Origin: Amoebophrya sp. A120
Taxonomy: Eukaryota; Sar; Dinophyceae; Syndiniales; Amoebophryaceae
Reading direction: 5' to 3'
NCBI GenBank assembly: GCA_905178155.1
Contig: CAJINV010000005.1
Span: 7,742,989-7,806,988 of the forward strand
Length of the DNA: 64,000 bases
Each line of letters begins with the position of its first letter. Position 1 is the stretch's first letter. Shown here piece by piece: positions 35,001 to 45,500 of the stretch. Both the position numbers and the translations under genes were made by a program. Below the pieces are notes generated by a model. It saw only the letters and a program-made list of their open reading frames with translations. It was not told the origin of the DNA and ran no database searches.

Positions 35001-38000
35001 TTGCTGAAGTCTGGTCAGGGCCGCCTGAACCTGATTCTTGTGACGCAGCTGCGCCCTTGACGTTGTTCTTACCCGGCGCCCCTTTATTTCCTCCTGTGCC
35101 GATCGACGCAGCTGCAGATCCCGCGGCCCCCACAGAAGAAGTACCGCCCGCACTAGAAGGTCCCGCCGCTACAGTCGTCGTGGTTGTCACCGTGGGCAAG
35201 TCGGGGACGATAGGGCTCGAAACAGACTCGTGCAGAATCGAATTGATTGGCTCCAACGGACAGCACTTCAGGCAGACCCCGAGCTCCAACTTCGTGCCGA
35301 GGGGGTGGGAGTCCGCGGCCATTTCACCGAACATGTTTCCGAAAATCGATCGAAACACCAGGTAGTAGATCCCGCCGAAGTTGTATCGCAAGAAAAAATT
35401 GCATCGTTGTAAACTTGTAATGCAGGAACTGTATCTGAGAAGTGTTTGTCATGCTACACATGCAAGACACTAGGTTCTAGCTGCGTTTTCCCTTGGGAAT
35501 CTCGCATGGCAGATTTTCTCTGTGATGTAGAACAAACTTGTGATGCAAAACTTGCAAAATCCTTACAGTGAAACACTTTTTTCGTACGATAAACTGTCGC
35601 CGATGATCGCCTCGGTTTTGGAAGAAGGTTTGAACCCCACCGCCGTGATGGTTTTCTGGGGGAGTTGTTGCGGTGCTTGCGGTTGTGATCCAGTACTACC
35701 CGCGGGCGCTGTAGTGGTCCTTGCGCCGTTTTGATGCGCTGTGGTTCGTGCCGTAGTACCGATGTCAGCAGAAGCTTGTTGCGTTGCGGTGGTACTAGCC
35801 CCAGGTGTTGATGAATTTTGCATCAAATCTTCCACCAAGCACAACAACTTTCCCGAGTCCACTTGCCACAGGCTGACAAAGCCGTCGTGGTGTCCCGCGA
35901 GGAGAAGCATGCCGTCCGCGGAGAAGGCCAAGGAGGAGATCGCGGGAAGGTGGGGTTTGACTTTCTGATGCTGCGCTAACATGCCAGCTCTCTCATTCGA
36001 TGACGCCCCGGCAGTCAAACCGCCACGACTACCCGGCGCTGGGAAGTTGTTTTCCTCATTCAGATGAAACCAGCCCTGGATCCCCCGTTTACAGTCGTAC
36101 AGCATCAGACTCCCAGTGCTTGTGCCAAAGCAGAGGAGTTGCCGTTTGTGGTTCTGAGTGACGCAGGTCATTTTGGAGGTAGAGGAAGAGGAGGAAGCGG
36201 ATGTTGACCCAGCAACCGCAGCCGCGCTACTCGCACTGGTGCCCCCTCCTTTTGCCCTTCCTTTGGAAGTTGTTCCTCCTGGTGCCAACAGCCCGCACCT
36301 CCAATGCCGCAGGAAATCTTCGCTCGATTTCACAACGTTTTCGCTTTTATCCAGTAACTCATCGAGTTTCTCCTCCAACACCTCGCCCTTCTTTCTCCTA
36401 TTGCTTGTGTTCTGAATCCTGCTCGTGTAAGAATTTTCGTGAAAAAAGCACCACTCCTCTGGACTTTGCCAAAAGGGCTTTTCGTACCGGAAGTACTGCT
36501 CTTCCGTTATCGAGGGCCTGGGCGGTTTGTTTGGATTTATCGGCTGCTGTTCTTGAGTATCCTGTGCGAAAGTATCGTACTCGTAGTAATTGCATTCACG
36601 CATTACAAGTCTGTTTCTCAAGGTAAATCAGCATCACAAATTCGATTTGTAATGCTGGGGGAATTTGTAATGCAATTTATACTAGCACGATGCTTTTGCA
36701 TTGCATATTGAGAAGGCTTTGCACCTTGTTCCTCCTCATCGACTTTCAGTTTCTGCAAGTTCTGCAAGCTTTATAACAGTGCACAACTCCCCCTCACCCT
36801 CATTTGTCATGTAAAATCCCAAATCCAGTCGTTTCACTGTAGGACCGTTTGCATGACAAATTTCGGAAGCCCAAGCCCTGAAACAGTACTACATTAAGCG
36901 CATAAATTTGTAATGCACAAGCTCCAGGGCCGCTGGCGTTTGTATTGCTGTCCATGCAATACAAATGAGGGGGAGGGGGAGTTATGCACTGTCATAAGCT
37001 TTCGCGGACTAACAAGCTTTGCCTTGGTGACGTGGACGCGAGGTGCGAGGGTCGAGGAATTACACCGGTCGTGGACTGCTCTTGGGCCGCAGCTCTCCTC
37101 TGCAATATCATGTCAGAAGTAGATGCAAGAGAGGAGCTCGGAATTTCATCTTCTACTTCCGACGCCCGCGGTCGTGGAATGTTGCCACTGTGCCGCGGTC
37201 GTGGATCCTCGTTGAAAAAGAAATCGTCTTCTTCAACTTCATCCACAAGCCCTTCCTCCTGCTCGCGCCGCATGACGTTCGCCAGAGCGCGATCCGGCGG
37301 GTCGGGAAGCTGCGATGTGGTACTACTAGGGGTTAGTTTGATTTCAGGAGCTCGTGAAGATGCTGGCTTTGCAATCGAAGCCGAAGCCGGCAAGAAGTTG
37401 TCCTGGCTCTTGATCGCATCAAATCTCGACTTGAAGGCGTTCGTATCTGACGTCAGAACCGTAGGAGTTTCGTCGCGAACCACAGCTCTGCTCGTCGAGC
37501 TGGAAGAAGGGCCTGTGCCCGTTGGGACTTGTGTTCCATTTCGAGATCCTCCAGACGCTGGTTGCGGTGGTGGTGGTGGCGGCGGCGGTGGTGCGGCGAA
37601 CGGTTGTTCAACAGCCGCTGCTCTACTACTCTGACCAACAGTTGTTAAAGTTCTGTTATCCTGCAGCTGACTTCTCGCCTTCGGAGCGAAGATCGAATCA
37701 TCGAAGCCAGCTGCGGTCGTTTTGCTCTTGCCTGATGTTGCCCCCGCATTACTGCTTTTCCCTGTAGCCCCACCCCCAGTCGAGCGGCCCGAGATTGAAG
37801 AACTGGGCGTGAGCAATTCCGCGAAAGGATCGAGTTCATCCCTGGGTTTGGTGGGCGCGGTGAACAGGTCTAGAGGACTATCACCAACTGGTTTAGAAGC
37901 TGATGATGAAGTAGCGGCCGTAGGCGTTTGCTTCGACGAGGTTTGTTCGCTGCTGACCCCTACTTCACTAGTACCACCAAAAACCTCGAGAAACGGGTCT

Positions 38001-38806
38001 GGGTCGGGCGGTTTCTTGTGCAGTGGTAGTATCGTCGGAGGTTGGGCACTCGCTGTTGTACCTGATACCACTTCTCGCGGCGGGGGCGGAGGCGGGGCAG
38101 GTCTCGATGATGTGGATGAAACGGCCCCACCAGTTCCACCTGACGCGGCTACGGCAGATGGCGCGAGCACGGGCACTGCTGCAGCGCTCGGTTTCATCTT
38201 CGCAGTAGAGGAACTAGACCCGCCTCCAACTACGCCTATCCCCAGCAAGTCATCGATGCTCGACCTGGGTTTGAGCTGGGGCTGGCTGCTCGGATGAAAA
38301 CCAGGTGTTCCTGTCACGTTTTTGCTTGAAGTGGAAGTTGCAGTTGCACCACCACTGCCCGAGGACCCGCCAAAGAGGTCATCGAAAGGGTCACTGCCTT
38401 GTGGTGGTGGTGGTGGTGGCCTCGTTGAAGAGGCACCTCCTGCGCTAATTCCAGCAAAAGGATCTGTTTGTGAAGTAGATGCGACTTCTCCTGCAACTAT
38501 CCCGAACGAGGAACCATCCGTCGCTCCTGCTGTTGGTGTCGCATTATTAAACGACCCCCACGACGAGGTTCCACCAGAACTGGGCGGATTTATCTTACCA
38601 TCCGCACTAGATGGTAATTGCAGCAGGTCGGGCTGCTGGGTGTCTTCTTGCCGGACGTTTTGGCTTTGCTGCTTTGCACCGCTAGTTGTTCCTGTAGTTG
38701 TGTTCTCCGCTTTGTCAAGCATGCCAGTGAGGAATTTGGAAAAATCCTCCTCTTCCTCATCCTCGTTCAGGATGTCGTCCAGGGATAACGCGTTGTTTGA
38801 CGCCAT
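23075..38806 (-). CDS. VPS8: gene 5: Vps8-like CORVET subunit, 3369 residues
   Basis: The start is ATG 38806 in a CACCATGG context. An early motif, SLDDILNEDEEEEDFSKF, recalls the short acidic N-terminal motif I remember in Vps8. About 600 residues of low complexity with four DPF motifs follow, then a WD40-like propeller from about residue 624 (AISSLAFSADGMLLLAGHHD, FVSLWQVDSGKLL, DSFNFGGIYYLVFRSIFG). The long helical part includes YTALIYVYLATKDFTSPLEL and, near the end, DQYCDRNAGVLTNEDLSRLW. Vps8 is a tethering subunit for early endosome fusion with Rab5. The usual length is about 1200-1500 residues, so this protein is enlarged by Ser/Asn/Gln/Gly insertions; I see no C-terminal RING. It has 28 exons: 38806-36997, 36766-36708, 36552-35592, 35378-34450, 34139-34080, 33922-33634, 33471-32289, 32174-32008, 31850-31801, 31533-31103, 30858-30659, 30374-30335, 30177-30012, 29782-29747, 29428-29363, 29211-28966, 28706-28577, 28292-28228, 28071-27607, 27376-27165, 26962-26611, 26453-26353, 26161-26107, 25887-25365, 25205-25090, 24926-24871, 24693-24636 and 24358-23075. 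Confidence 0.78.
24364..24635. mobile_element. introner, family B
   Basis: 272 bp, TSD CAGGA perfect, right arm slightly diverged (TTCCAGAGACATATTTGC). Last intron of gene 5; joins FDFFL to EFESILPVEE. Confidence 0.92.
24699..24870. mobile_element. introner, family A, diverged
   Basis: 172 bp, flanks AGGAT / TGGAT. The left arm has changed to GCAAAAGCATCTTAATACTA. Joins QSYI to LSFTKLMIDQ. Confidence 0.86.
24932..25089. mobile_element. introner, family A
   Basis: 158 bp, flanks ACTAA / ACTAG. Joins NQNTTS to TLRATKTS in gene 5. Confidence 0.88.
25211..25364. mobile_element. introner, family H
   Basis: 154 bp. Family H arms read CCACAGTAAACTTCCCGCAC and TACGGGAAATTTGTATTG. TSD ACACT perfect. 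Joins DHDGVL to KTSHHGIA. Confidence 0.92.
25893..26106. mobile_element. introner, family G (GTTACAC subtype)
   Basis: 214 bp. Arms AGGAAAAAACAATGTAGGCG and CAACAATGTTTTTTTGTTCG, TSD ATTGA perfect. Joins SKAVN to SRLKLYELQ. Confidence 0.9.
26167..26352. mobile_element. introner, family M (single copy)
   Basis: 186 bp. Arms AAAGAAAAGTGCTCACGTTA and TAACGTTAAACACTTTTTCC, TSD AGGAA perfect. No second member in the window. It still carries core motifs such as CGCATGACAAATTTTGG. Joins CERRSFL to RLQAFLYES. Confidence 0.88.
26459..26610. mobile_element. introner, family A
   Basis: 152 bp, TSD AACTC perfect. Joins LLSDGV to HPPANPAGA in gene 5. Confidence 0.93.
26968..27164. mobile_element. introner, family G
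   Basis: 197 bp. Family G arms read GAAAAAACTGTTTCACTGT. TSD CCGTT perfect, the same pentamer as the family G copy at 43738. Joins RALANG to EETSIWIQKA. Confidence 0.92.
27382..27606. mobile_element. introner, family F
   Basis: 225 bp, TSD GTCTG perfect, ends TATGGAAGTGCACAACTCC and GAGTTGTACACTCTCATA. Joins WYERTD to SSKLSVEQG. Confidence 0.93.
28077..28227. mobile_element. introner, family A
   Basis: 151 bp, TSD CCCGA perfect. Joins LELLVG to ECTRIFNKS. Confidence 0.93.
28298..28576. mobile_element. introner, family D
   Basis: 279 bp. Family D arms read TATCCTGTGTAAAAACGTCC. TSD TGTAG perfect. Falls inside the conserved Vps8-like motif; excision restores TQFRCYTALIYVYLATK. Confidence 0.93.
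28707..28965 (-). other. GT-AG spliceosomal intron of gene 5
   Basis: 259 bp, donor GATCAG/GTAAAC and acceptor CTGACAG/GTCGAC on the minus strand, phase 0 (KLGEDQ-VDFFPHAFES). It has no inverted arms or introner core and is the only conventional intron among 27 in this gene. Confidence 0.85.
29217..29362. mobile_element. introner, family A
   Basis: 146 bp, TSD CTTGA perfect. Joins VARLFK to KTASTASNG. Confidence 0.93.
29434..29746. mobile_element. introner, family E
   Basis: 313 bp, TSD GGAAT perfect, arms AGGAAAAATCCCCCATCCCC and GGGGAGGGGGGATTTTC. Joins AEVYS to SILDSYSAR. Confidence 0.93.
29788..30011. mobile_element. introner, family G (GTTACAC subtype)
   Basis: 224 bp, arms AAGACTGTTACAGTTACACA and TGTGTAACTGTAACACTTTT, TSD GTTTT perfect. 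Joins YLLLEN to GLVKEIDAEV. Confidence 0.92.
30183..30334. mobile_element. introner, family A
   Basis: 152 bp, TSD TCTGC perfect. The left end is TGTCC instead of TATCC, so the terminal TAT is not strictly needed. Joins AIKPA to EEIQQLMKK. Confidence 0.9.
30380..30658. mobile_element. introner, family D
   Basis: 279 bp, TSD CATCC perfect, left end TATTCTGGGCAAAAACGTCC. Joins RLGMD to ASVTEKQSA. Confidence 0.92.
30864..31102. mobile_element. introner, family C
   Basis: 239 bp, TSD TCCTC perfect. The left end reads CATGGCG instead of TATGGCG. Joins NKRWEE to ILRLFVDVF. Confidence 0.9.
31539..31800. mobile_element. introner, family B
   Basis: 262 bp, TSD TCGCG perfect, ends TATCAACTGC and GCATTTGATA. 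Joins SAKMTR to DAASTMVEI. Confidence 0.93.
31856..32007. mobile_element. introner, family A
   Basis: 152 bp, flanks CATCT / CATCC. Joins NVVQD to AAKTTRNVA in gene 5. Confidence 0.9.
32180..32288. mobile_element. introner, family K
   Basis: 109 bp, TSD AAACG perfect, arms CACAAAAAAACAACGATCCC and GGGGATGGTTGTTTTTTCCG. It can be read through in frame, so both retained and removed forms would be translatable. Excision joins NTQR to LQKTSSE. Confidence 0.9.
33477..33633. mobile_element. introner, family A
   Basis: 157 bp, TSD TGGAG perfect. Joins PPNWVS to ISLYNSSTFF. Confidence 0.93.
33928..34079. mobile_element. introner, family A
   Basis: 152 bp, TSD TTTAT perfect, arms close to consensus (GTATCGTACTCGTAG / GTGCGAGTACGATAC). 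Joins LRKPNK to VENGANTTT. Confidence 0.93.
34145..34449. mobile_element. introner, family I
   Basis: 305 bp. Family I arms read CAAGCCTCAGGTTGGAAATC and GAATTTCCAATCTGAGGC. Flanks GAGCA / AAGCA. Joins YQGAML to AVCFQQLLL in gene 5. Confidence 0.88.
35384..35591. mobile_element. introner, family G
   Basis: 208 bp, arms GCAAGAAAAAATTGCAT and CAGTGAAACACTTTTTTCG; flanks AGTTG / AACTG are weak. The join falls in the conserved propeller segment and gives ...IIGDSFNFGGIYYL or a form shorter by two residues. Confidence 0.85.
36558..36707. mobile_element. introner, family A
   Basis: 150 bp, TSD TTGAG perfect. Joins QGAKPSQ to EQQPINPN. Confidence 0.93.
36772..36996. mobile_element. introner, family F
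   Basis: 225 bp, TSD AGCTT perfect, arms AACAGTGCACAACTCCCCCT and GGGGGAGTTATGCACTGTC. First intron of gene 5; joins LVRES to LQNLQKLKV. Confidence 0.93.
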
Positions 38807-39543
38807 GGTGTGAAGAAATGGAAATTACGGGTTGGATTTTTTTCAATTCTATCGTGATGAACAAGCGTATTTCTTGCGCGTGAGCGAGCTATTTGAACAT
38901 GATCTGTGCTTGGAAGCAAAGTAGACAAACAGAAAGGCGGTTTTTGTTTTCGCTTGTGCGTTCGCCTGACGCTTTTACACGACTAGTAGTAGAGCGCAAT
39001 TCTACTTACTGACCTCGTCCTGTAGAATAAGAGTTTTTTTCTATGGACTGCGGCCGTCGCACAGAAAATCTAATGCAGAGGAGCAGAGTGGAGGTGTCAA
39101 GATCGTGATCTTTCAGCAGCGCGTCATGATAATGCACGCTCTAGATGGTGGCGATCCCTCACCTGAACACAGCGCAAATGATCTTTCTCGTTGTAAGTCG
39201 AGCTTTCCGCATTGAACACTGACCGAAAAATATTAGTAGCACATGCGCTACTTCTTTCCCAACTTTATCTCTTCAAGAGCAAGAACTGTATGTGCCTGTG
39301 TGGATGTTTTCGTGCGGAGTATCAAACTCCTTTCGATTTTTCAAAAAACTCACTTAGACTTGTTAATCTGAAACCTTTTACTGCCTCGCATTCCGTTTTA
39401 CACAACATCGCCGTCAACACAATTTGTGTTACACAAGAAGAAGAACTGATAGATCCATAAGTCAAAAACAAGTAAGTATCACCTCGCCCCCCGCTTGTCT
39501 TCTCATTTTTCACAAAAAGAGACAAAAGCGGGAGACGAAATCC
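38807..39543. other. intergenic, gene 5 to gene 6
   Basis: AT-rich, without introners or recognisable genes. It should carry the gene 5 promoter and the gene 6 3' UTR. No TATA box or terminator could be assigned with confidence. Confidence 0.5.
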
Positions 39544-42500
39544 CTATCCTGACAGCATCCTTTCCAGTGGGTTTTGTTCCTCCAGCCTCCCGATCCGCGC
39601 AATGATCTCTTCAAACGCCGGCTTTGCCCGGGGCCGGACCATAAATTCCGCGTGTCCCAAATTCGGTAGCCACAGCACCGAGATTTTCGCGTTCTTCTTC
39701 TTCACCTGTTTCGGTATCTTGTCCCACCGGTTCTTCTTCTTTTGCAAAATCTCCGCCATTTTCTGCCGGCGCATTTCGCTGTGCGCGACCAAATGGGTGC
39801 GGATCGAGTGCGCGGGGATGATGGAATCCAACCCGGAGAGAATCACGTTGGTCGGAAACTTCAATTTCTCCGGCCACAAAATCCAACTTTGCCAAACCAT
39901 CCGGCGCGCCATCGACTGCGCTACGTGGATCTCTTTCGCGACAAAGTACTGGATCGCCGTTTGGATCCACGTTTTCGGCTCCCGGTAGACCATATTGTAG
40001 GCTATGTCGGGGGAAAACAGTCGGAAGCAGACCGGGTCGATCAAAGTGGCGTACGCGACTAGATGCGGTCGGCGTCGGATCATCCAAGCCATAACGAAGG
40101 TGCCGAAGGAGTGGCCAATGAAATGGGCCCCCGGGCAGCTGTCCGTGTTAAAAGTCGGATCTAGTTCGGCGGGGTTAGTTGAGATGTCGTTTCTACCCCC
40201 ACTGGAAGACGACTTCCGTCGTTGTCCGCGACTGCCTTTGCTACTGCCCCCCGGTCGCTGGTAGTTGTAGCTGTCGTCAAAATCCAGGTCTGGGTTGCCC
40301 GTTCTTACGTCACGCGGTCTGTTGGTGTTCACGGTTCGCTTCCGTTTCTTGTTGCCCCTCTTGTTCGTCCGCGGAGTAGAGGCTGTCGCTTGTGCTGGTG
40401 AAGAAGCTCCTGTTGCCTCCGCTGCTGAATCGCGGGCAGCTGCCTGTGATGCTGGTGAGTGCTCGGGTTTGTAATGATGTTTGTGATGTTGGTTTTGCTG
40501 CTGCAGCTCATTCTGCTTGTGCCTATTGTCTGCCGGGTGGTTTCCGAACTTCTCCTTTAAAGAGAGCATGCGTTTCGTAAACTCAGCCTGGTTCTCCTTC
40601 AAACTTGCAGTTCCACCTCCTGTGGTCATAGTTGCACTATCCCTCGCCTCCCCTTCTGGATGGATTTGACCTTCCGGGGCTGATCGAAGGTTCTTCGCGT
40701 AGTTGTAGTTGTTCGCCGCGCCATCATAGTTGCTCCCGTTACTCGCATTAGAGAACCGCTCGCCCATCTCCAAAGGCTGCAGCTGCAATTTGTCTTCCCC
40801 CGAGGAGAATCCATTTTGGTTTTCATCATCGTCATCCGACCCTGATAGCTCCGATTCATCTTCCGACGTACTCGACACCTCGTCGTCCACCAAATCCCCC
40901 GGCATGTATCGTCGCCTCTCAAACGTGTCCCACAAGTTGAACGATTCGTAGTGGTGAGCCAGCATGTCCGCGATGCAACTCACCATTTCCCGGGCCGACG
41001 CAATGTTCGCGTCAGAAATTCGACACGCGATTTGGTATCCACAGTAAATTTCCCGTACGCGTACAAAAACAAATGCGGTCTCTGCATGACAAAAATTGGC
41101 TTCGATCCTAGTTTAGCACGACGAGTTTTACTTTCCAAATTGGTGAAGTTTGTGATGCATCCTGTACACGTTGTACGGGAAATTTGTATTGCATATCTGG
41201 GGGATGTTAATCACGAAAATGTCCCGGTCCGGGTAATTTTTCACCAGTTCGAACAGAAATAAAACGTAGATGTGGGGCCCCAGGCCCAGACCGTGGCAGA
41301 AGACGAACGGGACGTCGTGATCCTTTCTCTTTGACGTGTTGTTTTCCTTTTTCTTCTTCCCCACAACCGGCTTCCTGACGTAGTAGCTCATGGTTCCGCT
41401 TATGTTCTCTTCAAATCCCAAGACCTTCTTCAGGAAGAAATCCCCCGCGAAGGGGATGACCAGTTGACTAATGCGGTTATGCATTGCAAATGCATACGTA
41501 GTCGTAGTAGTAATTGCATTTGCAAATTTTTCCGTTGGGACGAAAAGTGGAATTTGTAATGCTGGTTCGGGTATACAGACTCGGTTTGTCATGCATGGTT
41601 GCAAGTAGTACGAGCATGATGCTTTTGCACTGGATAACCGTAGAACAGGAACGACCGGGTGTCCGCCTGTAAAGGGTCGAGAGTCAACCGCATGGAGACG
41701 ATGTTATCGTTGTACCCCGGGCGGAATTTGTGCTGCAGCCACTGTTCAATCCGGTGGATCATCGTACTCGTCATGCGCCATTGCTGTTCGGGTAAGGGGA
41801 ACTGCCGCTTCAGTTGCGAGGCACCATGACTACGGGTGGTCGCTGTTGATTTATTGCTCACCGCGCCAGCTTATCAAATGCAAAAACGTAGTCTGGGTCT
41901 GGAAGGTTCTGAGACTTGTCACGCATGTTTTGCATGACCCAGGATTGTTTGTGATGCATGCCCTACCATCACAGACTTTTAGAACCCTTCCTGATGCCTA
42001 CTCCGCATGACAAACGCCCACCTCCCCGCGTAGCACAAACTAGACTCCTCTTGCTGGTCATGCAGTACAGATTTTTTTAGAGTCCAAAGTTAGCATCACA
42101 AGTTCCAACCGTCCAGACCCAGACATTTTTGCATTTGATACAGCTAGTGCGTTATTCATTTCTACTCCGCTGCTTCCAAAAAGTGTCAAATCGTTTATCG
42201 CCTGCGCTTCCTCCCCGTGTTCCAAATGCAAATGATGGACCGACACTTTCGTCACATCGTAATCTGCATTCAAAAACGCCCAGGCGAGCCACTCCCGCAC
42301 GTTCTCGCGGCCGATGTCGTACAGCTCCACGATCTCTTCATCCCCGTCCGAGGGGACTAACCCAATCGACCAGTTCCAAATCGCTCTTCGGAAGCTCGGA
42401 CAGATTGTGGTTTTCATCGTGAACAGTGCGTTGTATGAGAGTGCACAACCCCGCCTCCCCCTCATTTGAAGGTCATAGATAAGCAGCAACACAAGTGCTG

Positions 42501-45500
42501 GCATGAATGCAGCTTTTGCATGAAAAATTCGCGACCGATTCTAGTGCTGTTTCGGCTTCCAGAACCTGTCATGCAAGAAGTGCCAAAGAGAAGAGGGTGT
42601 AGTTTTTGGGTTTTTGCATGACAAATGAGGGGGAGGGGGAGTTGTGCACTGTCATACGTTGGACAGCTGTTTTAAAATCGCAATCGGGTGGATCTTACTC
42701 AGTAGAGCCGAGGAACTTCTGGACGACAGTTCATGTCCATCATCTTCCCCATACAGATCAACGCCAGCCCTTCTATCGTAGAACAAATGGTCCCGAAAGG
42801 ATTTCAAATCCGTATTTCTCGCCACGTTCTTCTTGTACCGGAACCAGCCACAGATCTCCAGAGGCTTCAGCGCCTCCATAGCCTGCTCGTTCATCAGCTG
42901 TGGGTCTAGCCCCGTCGCGTCAGAAGCGGCCATCGCGAGCGAATTCCTTGCCCTCGGCAAGCGGTTGACGGAATTTTGGTTGGTCACCGTCAATTTCCCG
43001 CTATTCAGCTCCCCGTCCTCGTAGTCAGAATTATCGAGGACCTGGATGTGGCTTACCATTCCGTTATTCGAAGTCGACCCCTCGAGGTCTTCGGTTTGCA
43101 TCGCTTCTCTCAGCGCCTTTTCTATCCCCGCGTGGCCGGCAGTAGAGGTTCGCCGGAGCAAAGCCCCGACGCCCGAATTCGATCGGGTCAACAATCTCGG
43201 CCGGGACGCCGATTTTCCTTTTTGCTGCAACGCGAGAATTCCGATTTGGTGCTCCGACGCTGCGTTTTTGATGTTGTTTTTCAGCTGTTGCAGGTTTTGA
43301 TTACTATTCACCGTGTTTAAGCTGCTTTGCGCCCGGCGTAGTTTCAGTTTCCGACTCATGCCCCCCGTTGCTGCGGCGGTTAGCGCGAGTTGCGTGAAGG
43401 ATTTTATGGCGTTCTCAACTGTTACATTCCCGACTGTTACATGAATTTGTGAAGCAAGAATTGCAAAAGAAAAGTGAAAGGGGGGAGGTTGCACTTCTAG
43501 CATTACAAGTCCTGCACAGATTTAGGTGCTGTTTAGCCCTTTGCAAATTTGTCATGCGAAGCAGCTTTCTCGTGTGGATCTCGATGGTTGTTCTGCATGA
43601 CAAGTTCATGTAAGAACAGTTGAGAATGTAACAGTTGAGAACGCCATAGATTGGACTTTTTGGTCGTAGAGGACTTGCACGGCGGATTGGGTAGACTCCG
43701 TGGACATGCGAGGGGTTAGTAGCGCAGGACCGCCGTTTATCGCACGAAAAAACTGTCTCACCGTGAACTTGTGATGCAGAAAACGAAGCGCCACAGTGTT
43801 TGTCTTGCTACACCTGCACGACATTGGATTTTCAAGCGTGTTTTCCCTTGGGAAACGCGCATGCCAAATTTTCGGTGTCATGTGTAACAAACTTGTGATG
43901 CGGTTTTTGCAAAGTCATCACAGTGAAACAGTTTTTCCATGGGATACCGTTTTGTTCTATGTGCAGATTGGAAGAACCATTCGGCGATACCGATGCTGAA
44001 CCTCCCTGTAGTCCCGCGTCTATCGAGTTCGCGAAAGACGAGCCTTGGTCGATAGTTGCCTGCTGAATCACGACGGTCTGAGTATTGGTCATCGTGAAAG
44101 AAGCAGCAGACAAACGTCCAGGGGGTCCTCCTAGGTGGGCATCAAAACCTGCAGTCGTGTATCCGCCGATTGTTGCTTCGTTTTTTTCCAACACGTCCTC
44201 CTTCGTTTCTAGCTCGACCTCATGCCCTTGTAAAAGCAAGTACCCCATTTGCACGTCGTTGACCGCTTCTAATTCTTGCTCTAGCTGGATCAAAGACTCT
44301 TCCACCGGAACCCGAGGCATTTCCACCTTCTGGTTATTAATCTTCCACAGTTGGTATTTCTGGTAGAAGAGAAACGCAAGCTCCAAAATCGTGTAGAAGT
44401 TAAACAGCTGGGCAAGAAGCTCGATTCTGCTCTCCGTAAACACGTGTTTTTTCAACTTTGGATGGTTCCGGAGGAAATCGGGGATGCGGAAAATTCGCTC
44501 CTCCAGAATTTGCCCAAAGAGGTTGAGAACCTTGATGTAGGACTTTGCGCCGGCGGTCAAGGCGCGCCGGAGCTCGAGGGCCAGGAGCTGTACGGTAATT
44601 AATGTGTGATGACTTGACTTTGGTAGCGGCGACAGCATGACAAACTGATGTAGTCTGCAAATGCAGTATGTACGCAAGACAAGTTGATCTTCATTCAAAA
44701 GAAAATAAACGCAGAAAATAAACGTTGAAAATAAATCATACCATTCCCAACCCGTTGCTCCCTCCAGCACTCTTCCCGTTCTGCACGGCCAAGATGGTCG
44801 GCTTATGGTCTATCCAACCGTCTCCGACGGCGCCGTCGTCGTCTTCGATATCGGGCAATTCCAATATCGCCTCCATATCCACCCTGCTCGTCCCCGCCGC
44901 CGGGTTGCTACCGTCTCCGCCTCCATTCGCCAGACTCGAGGAAAAGAAAATCTTCCCCAGCCCCCGGAGCACGATCGCGAACCCGGATTTTTTGGAAAAG
45001 AAAACTTGCTTCAAATTTCCGCGGTTCTTCAGCCACTTATGGGCGTGTCAGGATTGAAATCGTCAAAGTTGAAATAGTTTGTCATGCGTAAACTGCAGCC
45101 CACAAAGTGCCTGTCTTGTAGAGTAGGCAAGTGAGGCAGATTGTGAGCCTGTTGAGGACTAGAACTAGAAGCGGAGCTGCTAAAGTAGCATGACAAAAGG
45201 CGTCTTCCTTACCCAAACAGCATGACAAACGGGATTTCGGCTCTACCCAAATTTGTCATGCGCCAGTTGGAAACTGGGTTACAACTTTCATCCAATTTAT
45301 GCATTACAAGTCATTTCAACTTTGTCGATTTCAATCCTGACACATCCATACCACTTCGAGAGCCAGTACAGAAGCGAAACGAACGGGCCGAGTTTGAAGG
45401 GCGCAATGAGAATATGCCAGAAAAAAACTGTGTAAGTGTAACTCTGTAATGCAAAACATGCAACAGAGTTACACCTGTCATGCCACACAGCCATGAAGTC

